Source: a virus. From it: a DNA stretch of 44,043 bases. Location: positions 1 through 44,043 of the IMG/VR virus record IMGVR_UViG_3300031643_000003; one strand, 5' to 3'. How positions within the stretch are numbered: position 1 is the stretch's first letter; every line of letters begins with the position of its first letter. Positions 13,778 through 21,989 of the stretch are shown piece by piece. Position numbers and translations under genes: made by a program. The notes under the pieces are model-generated. The model ran no database searches. It had not been told where the DNA came from and saw only the letters and a program-made list of their open reading frames with translations.

Positions 13778-15392
13778 TCACCGACTCTTCAACCATCTCT
13801 GCACCTTCATGGGCAAGGGCTTCTTCGTAAGATACCGGTGACAAAGGTTGCCCAGTGCGGCTCCCGTCCGGATAGCAAGTCACGCCTCGCATCTCCGGGA
13901 GGTGTCGCATGAGCATTGAACCGAAAGGACGAATCGTATTCTGGTTGTTCAATTCACTACCGTAAGCAGGCAAATTGATTGTGCTACTGATGCAGTGATC
14001 CACATATCTCTGGACCCACGCTTGGAAAGCCACACGTTTTTCAACATCACGGGCTAACGTGTAGGCGTCTTCAACCTTCGTCGGATCAACGCCATTTTCA
14101 ATCAGACGCTTGGCGCACGGGTCGATGACATATTGATAGAAGCGCTGCTCACCTTTTAGGTATCGCCGTTTATAGGCGACACAAAAGATCGGCTCAATTC
14201 CGCCTGTAGTTTCTGCTACGATGCTCGTGGTTCCATTGGGAGCAATGGCGCGCGTCTTCTTGGGGCGGCTCAACTCCCATTCATCAGCCCACTTATTGGC
14301 TGACCGACCAGATTTAGCGTAGGCAGCCAACCAGGTGCCAAGCTCTTCATCGGGAGCGTATGGCTTCCCACGGCAGAGCAACCATTCATGGATGCCCATG
14401 AGGCCAAGACCGAGCCGACGATTCTTGCTCCGGATACGATCCACATCACTATATGGAACATCCGAATAGACAGTGCCAGCCAGTAAGAACGCCATCGCCA
14501 TGTCCATGACCGCCTTGAATTCCTCAATGCTCTCTACGCGAGCAAGATTGATACTTCCAAGGTTACAAATGTCATCGGGGTCCCTGCTGCTAACTTCCCC
14601 ACATGCGTTTCGATACACCTCACCGCTGTTCTTTCCAACATCAACGGAGAAGCCCGGCTCACCAGTCTTGAGCATCTGTTCAATCGTTGCCCAATAAACA
14701 CTGTGCGCCAAAGAATGTTGTGGATGTTCATCGTCTCCGTATGCCTCGAAGAAATGGTCGTCGAGTTGCACACTGATATTCGTGCAATCCAAAATAGCCG
14801 GGAAACTGTGATCCTTCGCTTTGAGGGCGTGAATCTCAGGCGGCCAATTCTTGACCCGAATGAAACGATGCACATCAGGGTGGCTCCACCGCAAACCAGC
14901 CCAAATTGCCGAACGCCTATTTCCGCCCTGCATGATACCGCGACCGCATTCATTGACAATTTGCATAAGTGCGATAGGCCCAGTAGCCACACCACCAGTT
15001 TTCCGAATCGGTGCGCCTTCATGTCGGATGTCAGAATAACTGACTCCAATTCCAGCCCCAGTCATCAAAGCCATGCTCGACTTTTGAAGCAACTCAGACC
15101 AGCCCTCGCGGCTATCGTGAACACCGAGACATAGACAGTTGTTGGTTTGATGAAACTGGTTGCCGGACGCATAGAGGTATCGCCCGCCAGGTATGAACTT
15201 CCGTTCACAAATGAAGCGACAGATTTCCTGTGCTAGTTTCTGTCGCATGTCGATGTCTACAGAACGCATGACATGCTTTGTCGTGCGATACGCTATTTCT
15301 TCCCATGTTTCAGGGCGGTCTTCATCGTCGATAGCGTGTGAGTACGTCCGTTCCATGATTGTCCGAGCAAAACTCGACATCGTAAAATCCAT
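13740..15392 (-). CDS. nrdJ: Adenosylcobalamin-dependent (class II) ribonucleotide reductase
   Basis: Makes deoxyribonucleotides from ribonucleotides with a B12-generated thiyl radical. Diagnostic segments: NNCLCLGVHDS (first redox Cys), LMTGAGIGVSYSDIR, NACGEVSSRDPDDICNLGS (the radical Cys in NACGE and the CNLGSINL strand), APNGTTSIVAETTGGIEP and SSTINLPA. The tail VCSLRGGSC carries the C-terminal cysteines. At 550 aa it is short, like compact phage NrdJ enzymes. The start at 15392 has AAAGGGAAAAAG upstream; the ATG at 15413 lacks such a site. No small subunit gene is needed or seen. Confidence 0.93.
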   Translation of the reverse strand: MDFTMSSFARTIMERTYSHAIDDEDRPETWEEIAYRTTKHVMRSVDIDMRQKLAQEICRFICERKFIPGGRYLYASGNQFHQTNNCLCLGVHDSREGWSELLQKSSMALMTGAGIGVSYSDIRHEGAPIRKTGGVATGPIALMQIVNECGRGIMQGGNRRSAIWAGLRWSHPDVHRFIRVKNWPPEIHALKAKDHSFPAILDCTNISVQLDDHFFEAYGDDEHPQHSLAHSVYWATIEQMLKTGEPGFSVDVGKNSGEVYRNACGEVSSRDPDDICNLGSINLARVESIEEFKAVMDMAMAFLLAGTVYSDVPYSDVDRIRSKNRRLGLGLMGIHEWLLCRGKPYAPDEELGTWLAAYAKSGRSANKWADEWELSRPKKTRAIAPNGTTSIVAETTGGIEPIFCVAYKRRYLKGEQRFYQYVIDPCAKRLIENGVDPTKVEDAYTLARDVEKRVAFQAWVQRYVDHCISSTINLPAYGSELNNQNTIRPFGSMLMRHLPEMRGVTCYPDGSRTGQPLSPVSYEEALAHEGAEMVEESVNVCSLRGGSCGD

Positions 15393-15415
15393 CTTTTTCC
15401 CTTTAGCTTTCATGG

Positions 15416-15997
15416 CTATATCTGTGTCTTAATGAACTCGTGGCTAGACATCCAAGTAGAATGTTCGAGTGAGTAAACTTCCTCGAAACCTGAAATGACA
15501 ACAGGATTATGAGCAGTAGCAATTACTTGGCCGCCATTACCGGCCACATGTTTGAATGCGCGTACCAGTTTATAACATGAGCGAATACTAAGTGCCATAT
15601 CCGGTTCATCAACAAGTACGAGCATCTTCTTGTCAACAGCGAGCCAGGCGTCAATCATCGCCATGACCACCTGACCGTGACTATGATTCATGGCGGCGAC
15701 ATGAAAGCCAATGTCACCATCAAACCACGATTTGGTTCGATGATTGTCGTGCTCAAAGTCAAAGGCGAACACCGGCACCGGATCGCCCTTATAGAGGATC
15801 ATTGCTGGAATCGACGCCCGCGACGGCAAATTCCAGCTTCGAGGCTTCTGCATCCCGCAGACCTGAATCGCTTGGAACATGCTACTCTTTCCAGTACCCT
15901 GGTCGCCTACCAACAGGTTGACACCCGCGCGGAACTCTACTGCGGTATCTACCGTAAAGCAACGCCAAGGTTTGAGAAAGATGATGGTTTCAAGCAT
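15416..15997 (-). CDS. AAA/ABC-type ATPase, 193 aa
   Basis: Walker A GDQGTGKSS is at about residues 32-40, and Walker B MLVLVDEPD at about 119-127. A histidine switch-like ATAHNPVV follows (about 160). The layout is that of single-domain RecF/SMC-head-like ATPases. The MLETIIFLKPWRC start at 15997 fits the first beta strand of this fold; longer starts overlap the upstream gene. It lies next to ribonucleotide reductase and may take part in recombination or repair, but the partner is unknown. Confidence 0.8.
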   Translation of the reverse strand: MLETIIFLKPWRCFTVDTAVEFRAGVNLLVGDQGTGKSSMFQAIQVCGMQKPRSWNLPSRASIPAMILYKGDPVPVFAFDFEHDNHRTKSWFDGDIGFHVAAMNHSHGQVVMAMIDAWLAVDKKMLVLVDEPDMALSIRSCYKLVRAFKHVAGNGGQVIATAHNPVVISGFEEVYSLEHSTWMSSHEFIKTQI

Positions 15998-16020
15998 AGC
16001 TGTATTTCGATCCGCGCGGG

Positions 16021-16341
16021 TTAGAGCGATAGTTCGTCGATCTCTTCTTCCGTCCAAAGGAATTCCGTTCCATCCGACACACGCAGACCGAGGAAGTGGA
16101 CTGGGCCCGAGGACCACGGGGCGGCCTGTAAGAACTCGTCGGCCGTGCGCCCATCCTTCAAAACTCGGCGATGCAAGGGATATTCCGTCTCGAACATCCC
16201 GTAGAAGTGTCCAATTACTTCAAGGTCGCGCGGAAACGGTCGCTTGCAATGCGGGCACACTTCAGGTGGAACCTCATGTTCAGCAAGAAAAGCATCAGCG
16301 GCCGAGGTAAACCCAACAAACTGATCCTCTCGGATTCCCAT
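16021..16341 (-). CDS. Unknown protein with a CxxC motif, 106 aa
   Basis: The single clear feature is EVCPHCKRPF at about residues 28-37, a possible half zinc knuckle. The rest is acidic (ending TEEEIDELSL). The start ATG follows AGGAGAGACGCT. It lies between the small basic gene and the ATPase, and no function can be given. Confidence 0.65.
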   Translation of the reverse strand: MGIREDQFVGFTSAADAFLAEHEVPPEVCPHCKRPFPRDLEVIGHFYGMFETEYPLHRRVLKDGRTADEFLQAAPWSSGPVHFLGLRVSDGTEFLWTEEEIDELSL

Positions 16342-16364
16342 AGCGTCTCTCCTGTTCTCTTGCG

Positions 16365-16523
16365 TCAGTAAATGTAATCCTGGCGGGCGGCGGCAAACGT
16401 GATCTCTGGGTCTTGTAGCCGCCTCCGTGTACGATGTTGATTCACGCGCTTCATCCGCGTAGCCGGCTTGCGGCCATTCGGATTGCGACTGCGATCTCGA
16501 CGTTGTTTCTTCTGTGGCATCAT
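16365..16523 (-). CDS. Small Arg/Lys-rich protein, 52 aa
   Basis: Starts MMPQKKQRRDRSRNPNGRKP with GGAGAATTGAA before the ATG; 20 of the first 35 or so residues are basic, and the C-terminus has a short helix ending AARQDYIY. The start lies 15 bases from the 3' end of tRNA-Thr, so the gene appears to sit on the same transcript. Unknown function; nucleic acid binding is plausible from charge alone. Confidence 0.5.
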   Translation of the reverse strand: MMPQKKQRRDRSRNPNGRKPATRMKRVNQHRTRRRLQDPEITFAAARQDYIY

Positions 16524-16537
16524 TTCAATTCTCCAAA

Positions 16538-16610
16538 AGCCGGCAGTAGGACTCGAACCCACGACAAGCTCATTACAAATGAGCGGCTCTACCAACTGAG
16601 CTATGCCGGC
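16538..16610 (-). tRNA. tRNA-Thr (anticodon TGT)
   Basis: A complete 73-base cloverleaf: acceptor GCCGGCA/TGCCGGC, TA, D arm GCTC-AGTTGGTA-GAGC, anticodon arm GCTCA-TTTGTAA-TGAGC, variable TTGTC, T arm GTGGG-TTCGAGT-CCTAC, discriminator T. No CCA is encoded. Anticodon TGT reads ACA-type codons. The 5' end overlaps the last 10 bases of the gene ending at 16601. This is an ordinary tRNA, unlike the two elements at 3771 and 25532. Confidence 0.97.
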
Positions 16611-16867
16611 ACACGATCTTCATAGTGTCGCGGCGCGAATTGGCCATTACGATCGAATGTCTCTATGGCGGCTACAAGAAGTGTAGCAGCCTTGAGCATA
16701 TTCTTTCGCTGTTGTTCTGGTGGACAAGTCATCGCTGCTGCCTGGGCCATGTAAACATTGACATACATGGCCCAGTCATTCAGCGTGTTCTTGTCATCGA
16801 ATTCCGTTCCCCATTGCTCATCCTGATATTCGCGCTCGGCGCGAATCTCTTCGAGCACTTGACTCAT
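16601..16867 (-). CDS. Conserved phage protein with ERxxQDEQWG motif, 88 aa
   Basis: It has an N-terminal EIRAEREYQDEQWG, then DWAMYVNVYMAQAA and LKAATLLVAAIETFDR. This pattern recurs in many small phage proteins of unknown function that are distantly reminiscent of MazG-like helical proteins; I cannot show an active site. Its ATG overlaps the methyltransferase stop, and its own stop overlaps tRNA-Thr. Confidence 0.7.
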   Translation of the reverse strand: MSQVLEEIRAEREYQDEQWGTEFDDKNTLNDWAMYVNVYMAQAAAMTCPPEQQRKNMLKAATLLVAAIETFDRNGQFAPRHYEDRVPA

Positions 16868-17493
16868 GGTGAAAAAACTCCTGCAAAAGCACGAGCCCCG
16901 CCTTCAGGTGTCCAATAACCTGTAAGCCAGGGAAGACCTAGTTTCAACACGCGCATACCAATAAGTCCATTCATCAATAGTTCCGGCGTAAGCACGTGGA
17001 GATGACACTTATCAGCCGGAATATCAATCCATTCAAAGACACGAAGCCGACCACCAGGGCAAATATGCCTTTGTGCCTCGATAAGAACTGTATTCGGATC
17101 AACAACATGCTGAAGTACATTGTAAATCCAAACCTCATCAGCAAGCATCACCGAGGCTTCTGACAAATTTTCGCCGGCGCATTGAACAAATTCAATTCCG
17201 TAGTTACGGTATCGGCGAAGCACAGCTTCGGGCCAAGAGAGGGGGTCAACAACAGTGAGTTTAGAAGCATTAAAGCATCGAAGTGTCATCGACACTGGCC
17301 CTCCGCCAATGTCAAGCACTGACTTCCCTCGCATGTCTAACTCACCATTGACGCCGTAATCAGCAAACAAACACATCTCATGGCCGCTTTGTTCTTGTTT
17401 AATGAACTCATGCCATGCCTGTATGTTGAGACAGTTTCCCCAAAACTTGGCCTCATGTTTCTGGGCGTCAGCCCATTGGGAATCAGTCTTCAT
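16864..17493 (-). CDS. SAM-dependent methyltransferase, 209 aa
   Basis: Class I methyltransferase fold. Motif I is SVLDIGGGP (about residues 45-53), motif II-like is LTVVDPLSW (about 66-74), and a later strand is DEVWIYNVLQHVVDP (about 105-119), in the order of small-molecule or sugar-type methyltransferases (MT-11/12). The DNA methyltransferase NPPY motif is absent, so the target is probably not DNA bases. The ATG at 17493 was chosen because the earlier part of the frame is only the shadow of the Asp-rich gene (Thr/Met runs). It overlaps that gene by 11 bases. Confidence 0.85.
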   Translation of the reverse strand: MKTDSQWADAQKHEAKFWGNCLNIQAWHEFIKQEQSGHEMCLFADYGVNGELDMRGKSVLDIGGGPVSMTLRCFNASKLTVVDPLSWPEAVLRRYRNYGIEFVQCAGENLSEASVMLADEVWIYNVLQHVVDPNTVLIEAQRHICPGGRLRVFEWIDIPADKCHLHVLTPELLMNGLIGMRVLKLGLPWLTGYWTPEGGARAFAGVFSP

Positions 17494-17677
17494 CGTCGTC
17501 ATCCCAATCATCATCGTCGTCCCAGTCATCGTCCTCGAAGTCCTCGTCGTCGTCCCAATCATCGTCGAGATCGTCGAACTCATCGTCGTCGTCGTCGTCG
17601 TCGTCGAACTCGTCGTCCAACTCGTCCTCAGTCGGGTCATAATCGTCGTATTCGTGCTGGCAATCGTTCTCTGGCAT
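17483..17677 (-). CDS. Extremely Asp-rich small protein, 64 aa
   Basis: 46 of 64 residues are Asp or Glu and there is no Lys or Arg. After MPENDCQHEYDDYDPTEDEL the chain is runs of two to eight Asp broken by single Phe, Leu or Trp residues. The DNA is a GAC/GAT near-microsatellite. AGGAGAGACTGCG precedes the ATG. Phages use some highly acidic proteins as DNA mimics against restriction or nucleoid proteins (Ocr, ArdA, Arn), but those have defined folds; this one may be disordered. The assignment as coding is from the start site and coupling to the next gene. Confidence 0.6.
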   Translation of the reverse strand: MPENDCQHEYDDYDPTEDELDDEFDDDDDDDDEFDDLDDDWDDDEDFEDDDWDDDDDWDDDDED

Positions 17678-17724
17678 CGCAGTCTCTCCTGTTAAGAGAA
17701 ATTGGGTGAAACACAAACGGTAAT

Positions 17725-18012
17725 CTACTCGGTTTCAAACACAAGCCGACGCATATCCTCCAAATGCCTTTCCGTGGCGGCAAGGGCTCCTGCACTCCCC
17801 TTACCTTCTGTGGGGCGGTATCCGGCCTGCCACAGCTTGTCAATCAAATCCTGTGCCTGCTCATCCCGTAGTTGCATGGCAACAGGCGGAATCGTTCCTC
17901 CGTCAACCTGCACGCATTCGACGTGCTGAACCCAAGCTCCATCGTGTTGGATATACAACTCGCAGCCACGCGCCCAAGGGGCGGGCTGCACGAAAAAGCG
18001 AATGTCTCTCAT
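17725..18012 (-). CDS. Unknown protein, 95 aa
   Basis: Starts MRDIRFFVQPAPWARGCELY after GAGGGAGAG. The N-terminal half is beta-like (ELYIQHDGAWVQHVECVQVD) and the rest is helical (LRDEQAQDLIDKLWQAGYRP; ERHLEDMRRLVFE). The segment DLIDKLWQAGYRPTEG resembles the C-terminus of several short phage proteins of unknown function. It starts 7 bases after the upstream stop. Confidence 0.65.
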   Translation of the reverse strand: MRDIRFFVQPAPWARGCELYIQHDGAWVQHVECVQVDGGTIPPVAMQLRDEQAQDLIDKLWQAGYRPTEGKGSAGALAATERHLEDMRRLVFETE

Positions 18013-18019
18013 CTCTCCC

Positions 18020-18340
18020 TCACGGTGTGATAATAGGTGATGGGGGTGGCTCCGTTGGCGGCGGCTCCGGACCTGCGGCCGTGGGTGGCGCAACGGGTTT
18101 GACACGTGGCTTGATAGAGTACCACTGCAACAGCATCTTGAAGATGTCGTCCGGCGTCAACCCCTCGAAGCACGCAAGAGGAAATTGCAGCTTCGCGCCG
18201 GCAAAAAAGTTGACATGGTACTGCACGATGATCCCGTTCGGTAATGTTGCGTTGATCGAAGTTGGGACCAACGGGCTGATCGTCTCTTCCACGTCTTTCA
18301 TCTGGCCGTCAAGCGGGCCACCAAGGAATAGCAGTCTCAT
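18020..18340 (-). CDS. Phage protein with GGPLDGQ motif, 106 aa
   Basis: Begins MRLLFLGGPLDGQMKDVEET, a motif I know from many phage hypothetical proteins, followed by a beta-rich part (IIVQYHVNFFAGAKLQFPLA). The C-terminal 30 residues are Pro-rich (VAPPTAAGPEPPPTEPPPSP), probably disordered. The ATG overlaps the upstream stop (ATGA) and has GAGGGAGGAAAA before it. Role unknown. Confidence 0.7.
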   Translation of the reverse strand: MRLLFLGGPLDGQMKDVEETISPLVPTSINATLPNGIIVQYHVNFFAGAKLQFPLACFEGLTPDDIFKMLLQWYSIKPRVKPVAPPTAAGPEPPPTEPPPSPIITP

Positions 18341-18804
18341 AGATTTTCCTCCTCCCTCAAAGGGCATTGTTGACACTCATCCAAAGAGAGTTGTTGATTA
18401 AAGCACTTTGAATCTGGATGCGTACACCGCATCAACACCTTTAAGCATTGACACCGGCTTGACTGCTGGTTTATTTGCTCGCGTCTCTCGCACTTTGGCC
18501 ATTTCGACGTAAAACGCCAAGGATCATTAGGATCGCGTTGGTATCCATAGATGTCTTTCGGAGGCTCCCATTCGTCAGCCAAGTGTTCATAGACGATCGT
18601 TCCGTCACTTTTGATGCGGTATCGTTTTGGCCTGTATAATTGCGCCTGGTCTGGTTTTGAAGGTGCATTAAATAAACAATCTTTACACAAATCAACTGTG
18701 ACGAGACGTTGAAAATATGGTCCCCCACGCTTCAAGCACATATACCGATTGTCTCTCGGTAAACGAGCCCGCACACCGCAGTCTGGAAATTGCTCTTGTT
18801 CCAT
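18337..18804 (-). CDS. Cys-rich protein, paralogue of two plus-strand genes, 155 aa
   Basis: Shares with the proteins at 31429 and 31772 the core DGTIVYEHLADEWEPP...GYQRDPNDPWRF...WPKCERR and a C-terminal CQCLKVLMRC...LSLDECQQCPLR. It also has an extra N-terminal part with CGVRARLP, CLKRGG and CKDCLF. The ten or more cysteines suggest zinc binding. Function unknown; three copies in one phage imply a useful repeated role. Its ATG overlaps the preceding stop. Confidence 0.7.
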   Translation of the reverse strand: MEQEQFPDCGVRARLPRDNRYMCLKRGGPYFQRLVTVDLCKDCLFNAPSKPDQAQLYRPKRYRIKSDGTIVYEHLADEWEPPKDIYGYQRDPNDPWRFTSKWPKCERREQINQQSSRCQCLKVLMRCTHPDSKCFNQQLSLDECQQCPLREEENL

Positions 18805-19598
18805 TATTCCTCTTCTCCACCCCCGCCATCTTCGCAGTCGCTACAGAATTGAGCTTTTTTGTACTCTGGTGGATCACCAACCCACCAGTACGAATTGCAT
18901 ACAAACCAGACATGAACTTCATAGACGTATGCTTCAGCCAATCCCATGCCCTTGTTGCCAGATGTGTCCCGCACCTCAACAGTGCCTTCACAACTAATCA
19001 AGCCCGTGTTACCCCCGCCAAAAACTGAGAAGCCCGAAGTGTATACGTGTGTGAATACATTGTAACGCTTTACTATCCACGAACGGCCAGTGTAACCAAA
19101 CAACCCCACCTCTAAACCACGAATATCCGACCCCCAGTCCATGAAACGGCAATATGAACCACGGCCGCATCCAGGATTGTAATAACTACACAGATTGCCA
19201 CAATCCAAATCCCATCTGCCAGGGATAATTATATTTGGTGGGCCAGCGGTCCCTTCTTGACCGAATTCGCATTCAATGTTTTCGCAACAGTTGCACCAAC
19301 CATTGTCGATAGCGTCACTGATCTCTTGAACGATGTCGTGCATCCAGTAATCTAATTCTGCGTCAAATTCATTCTCATCGCAGATTTCCTTCAACTTATT
19401 GCGGACTTTTTCGACATCTTCGTCCACCCAAACGTGGTCAGGGCCTACCTCCTCTAATTCCAGGAGTGGGTCGCATCCAACATCGGGATTTGTACAGAGT
19501 TGATTCACGTCTTGAATCACTTTGTTCCATGATTCAAAACGATCATCACTGCCCGTTTTTGCCGTGTAGACATTACCACCAGGATTAGGACTAGCCAT
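18804..19598 (-). CDS. Large Cys-rich unknown protein, 264 aa
   Basis: No family recognised. The first 100 residues are acidic and helical (DEDVEKVRNKLKEICDENEF). A Cys cluster follows (NGWCNCCENIECEF; DCGNLCSYYNPGCGRGSYC), then a long beta-rich, Gly/Tyr-rich segment, ending CSDCEDGGGGEEE. No signal peptide is visible. The aromatic beta-rich half would suit a virion or surface-exposed protein, but the surrounding genes are not structural. Confidence 0.6.
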   Translation of the reverse strand: MASPNPGGNVYTAKTGSDDRFESWNKVIQDVNQLCTNPDVGCDPLLELEEVGPDHVWVDEDVEKVRNKLKEICDENEFDAELDYWMHDIVQEISDAIDNGWCNCCENIECEFGQEGTAGPPNIIIPGRWDLDCGNLCSYYNPGCGRGSYCRFMDWGSDIRGLEVGLFGYTGRSWIVKRYNVFTHVYTSGFSVFGGGNTGLISCEGTVEVRDTSGNKGMGLAEAYVYEVHVWFVCNSYWWVGDPPEYKKAQFCSDCEDGGGGEEE

Positions 19599-19779
19599 CG
19601 TCAGTCTCGCTCAGATGAAGCTCGTCGTTCGTCGCAATCACGAGCCCGCCGGCCATTTCCTTCGGCGGGAACGTAATCACAACTGTGCCGTCGTCGTGTT
19701 GCTGTACCATGTCATCCGTGAACTCTACTCTCCGAACTCTCTCCCCATCTCGCCACTGCTCTACAATCCACTTGTGCAT
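19591..19779 (-). CDS. Unknown small protein, 62 aa
   Basis: Begins MHKWIVEQWRDGERVRRVEF with GGAGGTGCGCC directly upstream. The remainder has beta strands (GTVVITFPP; GGLVIATNDELHL). It overlaps the start of the next gene by 8 bases. No family assigned. Confidence 0.6.
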   Translation of the reverse strand: MHKWIVEQWRDGERVRRVEFTDDMVQQHDDGTVVITFPPKEMAGGLVIATNDELHLSETDDG

Positions 19780-19792
19780 GGCGCACCTCCTA

Positions 19793-19966
19793 TTAGAGGT
19801 GGGGCTTGATACCTTGCCTCCGGGCTATTGCAAGCCCCTGGTTGATCGCCTTCTGCTTGGCGCGTTCCCGGCTTGCCTTGTTGCCGGGTGTATATGGATA
19901 CTTCTTGCCAGTCGTACCATACTGGTACGCTGGTTGCCCATTTACTGTTGTGTAATGAACAGGCAT
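19793..19966 (-). CDS. Small basic phage protein, 57 aa
   Basis: Found by hand translation in the gap between genes. It begins MPVHYTTVNGQPAYQYGTTG, then has KKYPYTPGNKASRERAKQKA and a helix GLAIARRQGIKPHL. Such short 'GxTGKxYPY...A..QG.AI' proteins are common in phages and of unknown function; some sit near head or tail genes. The start is preceded by a weak GAGGTAGCT. Length and composition look authentic. Confidence 0.7.
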   Translation of the reverse strand: MPVHYTTVNGQPAYQYGTTGKKYPYTPGNKASRERAKQKAINQGLAIARRQGIKPHL

Positions 19967-19973
19967 AGCTACC

Positions 19974-20543
19974 TCACTGATACAGAGGAGTCAACTTCGC
20001 GTAAAGACTCCCGGGTGATTCTTTGATATTATCAGAGGTGATCCGACCTGATTGTTCGATAATGTCCGCAACCAACTGAGAACAAAAGATGCCGCGAACA
20101 ACATGTCCTTTCCACCAGCCGCGCATCATATATGGTCGGCCCAATTCTGAGTTAGCGTACCTCTTCATAGCTAACAACTCAGTAGTCGTGTACGCAACGC
20201 GCGGCTGCATAATGAACCAAGAAAACTCGCGGCGTTGCATCGCTGGTCTCGCTTCCTTGTCCCTCATTTCCTTGAGATACACATTCAAAGGAACACGATG
20301 CACGCGAGGTGGCACTGCCTCGTAAATCCACGGTTCGCCACCAATGTACAAAATGATAGCGGCGTGCGTCAAAGTGCTTCCCGTGTTGCGATAGATCGGT
20401 CGCACTAGAATACCGCTGTCCCAAAAAAGAACAGAGCCATCCTGCGCAGCCCGAGGACAAAAACCAGGACACTTGTTCAATGTCTGCGGCTCACAACCCG
20501 CCAACAGACACAGCAACAACGCTAATGCAATCAGCTTTCTCAC
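19974..20543 (-). CDS. Lipoprotein with permuted papain-like (YiiX/NlpC-P60-like) domain
   Basis: A signal peptide ends in a lipobox (CLLAGC, Cys17), predicting membrane anchoring. The domain has His60 in TLTHAAIILY, Glu75 in WIYEAVP and Cys154 in GIFCSQLVADI, the order of circularly permuted NlpC/P60 (YiiX-like) enzymes. These can be amidases, acyl hydrolases or peptidases. In a phage an exported lipoprotein of this kind might modify the envelope, for example to exclude other phages or aid lysis. The targeting is inferred from sequence only. Confidence 0.78.
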   Translation of the reverse strand: MRKLIALALLLCLLAGCEPQTLNKCPGFCPRAAQDGSVLFWDSGILVRPIYRNTGSTLTHAAIILYIGGEPWIYEAVPPRVHRVPLNVYLKEMRDKEARPAMQRREFSWFIMQPRVAYTTTELLAMKRYANSELGRPYMMRGWWKGHVVRGIFCSQLVADIIEQSGRITSDNIKESPGSLYAKLTPLYQ

Positions 20544-20552
20544 ATGATCCTC

Positions 20553-21866
20553 CTAGTCCACCCACGCAGGTCCAACGTCGCGGCCACCGTCGATCTTGTA
20601 ACGCTTGGGGCCTTGCTTCTCATTCGGATGCCGCAACTTACAGTTTAATCGCCACGTGATACCGTGGCGTGGATTCACACCATGCAACCACTGTGCCGGC
20701 TCACGATACCCGGAGAGTGCATTATACGAAAAAGAATCCGTGGCAATCCAGCCTCCATTAACCATCAACTCTCCGTCGATGTCTGACAACGTGCTGGCCG
20801 CATGATGGTGCCCAACACAAAAGTAACGAACACGTTGAGCCCCGGCGGCTGATCCAAGAGCCACAAGACCCTTTTGCCGGCGTACCATACCGTACCAAGG
20901 AATACCAAGTTGGCTCCGTACATCATCGCCATGTGAGACATTGAATCCGACGCCATTGATGTCCACATTAGCACTCCAGGCATCAGGAATCAAGAACGTC
21001 ACATTCTCCAACGAGCGACAATGAAGACGAGCGGCCTCGGCGCAAAGGTAATCCCAGTTATCATTCGCGCCGGCGTAGTCCTTTTTAACGGAGCGGCGGC
21101 CGTGGTTTCCGGCGAGATACAACACGTTCACATGCTGAAAGTACGCCGCAAGATCACGAAACATCAGCGCGTGAAGCTGGCCAACGGCCAAACAATTTCG
21201 GAACATGTTCCGATAATAAGACCGAGACATGTGGCTATGAATCTCGCCGCTGGTGAAGTCACCATAGGCAAGAATCCACAGGACTGGGAAATAGAACTTC
21301 GGAGACAACGTATCCTGAGTCCACTCGACCACCGTGTCCACGTATCGCTCGGCTCGACAACACGAGATAGGGAAGTTATGCTCTTCAAGGCCACCAACTT
21401 CCTCTTTTCGCACAACCTGGTCATGGTGACCGTCACTCACGTGCATGACCACATGCTCAACGATCTGGGCTTTGCGCGGATGCTCAGCAACAGGGGGAAG
21501 CACAAAAAACGGTTTGATTCGCGCGTCCATCTCCTCAACAACCGCCCGAATAATGCCGCCCGCACGAGCCCCAGCCTTCGATTTGCGGCGCTCCAAAAGC
21601 AACTCATCACGAAGACTGACAACCTCGGTTGTCAATTCTTGGATTTTCGCATCAGTTGGATCGTAATCGGTGTTCTTGCGTTGGCCACCCGGAACCTTTG
21701 CTGTCTGATAGCCATCTGGCCAAGGCACATCTTTGTGAACACGATTCGTTGCGATGTCGGAAACAATGGAGCGGCTCACATTATATTCCGCAGCAATCAC
21801 AGGTTGCGTCTTGCCTTGTGCCAACTTCGACTTGATCTCCCCGACCTGCACTTTTGTCAGCTTCAT
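20553..21866 (-). CDS. HTH-fused calcineurin-like phosphoesterase, 437 aa
   Basis: N-terminal helix-turn-helix (GKTQPVIAAEYNVSRSIVSD, about residues 18-37), then a coiled-coil-like stretch (about 75-100). The phosphoesterase domain from about 130 has motifs HVSDGHHD, AYGDFTSGE, LAGNHGRRS, VSHGDD and CVGHHHAA. This SbcD/Mre11-like set with GNH and GHHH is seen in large phage phosphoesterases of unknown substrate. No SbcC partner is visible, although an AAA ATPase is encoded at 15416. The start ATG follows GGAGACATTCA. Confidence 0.85.
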   Translation of the reverse strand: MKLTKVQVGEIKSKLAQGKTQPVIAAEYNVSRSIVSDIATNRVHKDVPWPDGYQTAKVPGGQRKNTDYDPTDAKIQELTTEVVSLRDELLLERRKSKAGARAGGIIRAVVEEMDARIKPFFVLPPVAEHPRKAQIVEHVVMHVSDGHHDQVVRKEEVGGLEEHNFPISCCRAERYVDTVVEWTQDTLSPKFYFPVLWILAYGDFTSGEIHSHMSRSYYRNMFRNCLAVGQLHALMFRDLAAYFQHVNVLYLAGNHGRRSVKKDYAGANDNWDYLCAEAARLHCRSLENVTFLIPDAWSANVDINGVGFNVSHGDDVRSQLGIPWYGMVRRQKGLVALGSAAGAQRVRYFCVGHHHAASTLSDIDGELMVNGGWIATDSFSYNALSGYREPAQWLHGVNPRHGITWRLNCKLRHPNEKQGPKRYKIDGGRDVGPAWVD

Positions 21867-21941
21867 TGAATGTCTCCGTTATCAGTTTGCCAGTTCGGGG
21901 CTAATACAAAGTCCCGTTGCTCGTCAATGTATTGAAACGGA

Positions 21942-21965
21942 AGGGCGGCCTTGTAAAACCGCCCT
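21942..21965 (-). terminator. Hairpin terminator candidate after serine protease
   Basis: AGGGCGG (21942-21948) pairs with CCGCCCT (21959-21965) over 7 bp, with a 10-base loop. On the minus strand it is followed by TCCGTTT. It lies in the 123-base gap between the protease stop and the phosphoesterase start, which otherwise holds only the ribosome binding site. Confidence 0.55.
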
Positions 21966-21989
21966 CCCGTACTCTCCCCTTCCTGACTC

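Noticed and set aside
16865-17640. Longer start for the methyltransferase, giving a Thr/Met-rich N-terminus
   Set aside because: That N-terminal stretch is only another frame of the Asp-codon repeat of the overlapping acidic gene.
19185-19225. A fourth copy of the three-site promoter motif (GGCAATCTG on minus strand)
   Set aside because: The upstream TGGCGGT at 16-base spacing is missing and the site lies inside a coding region.
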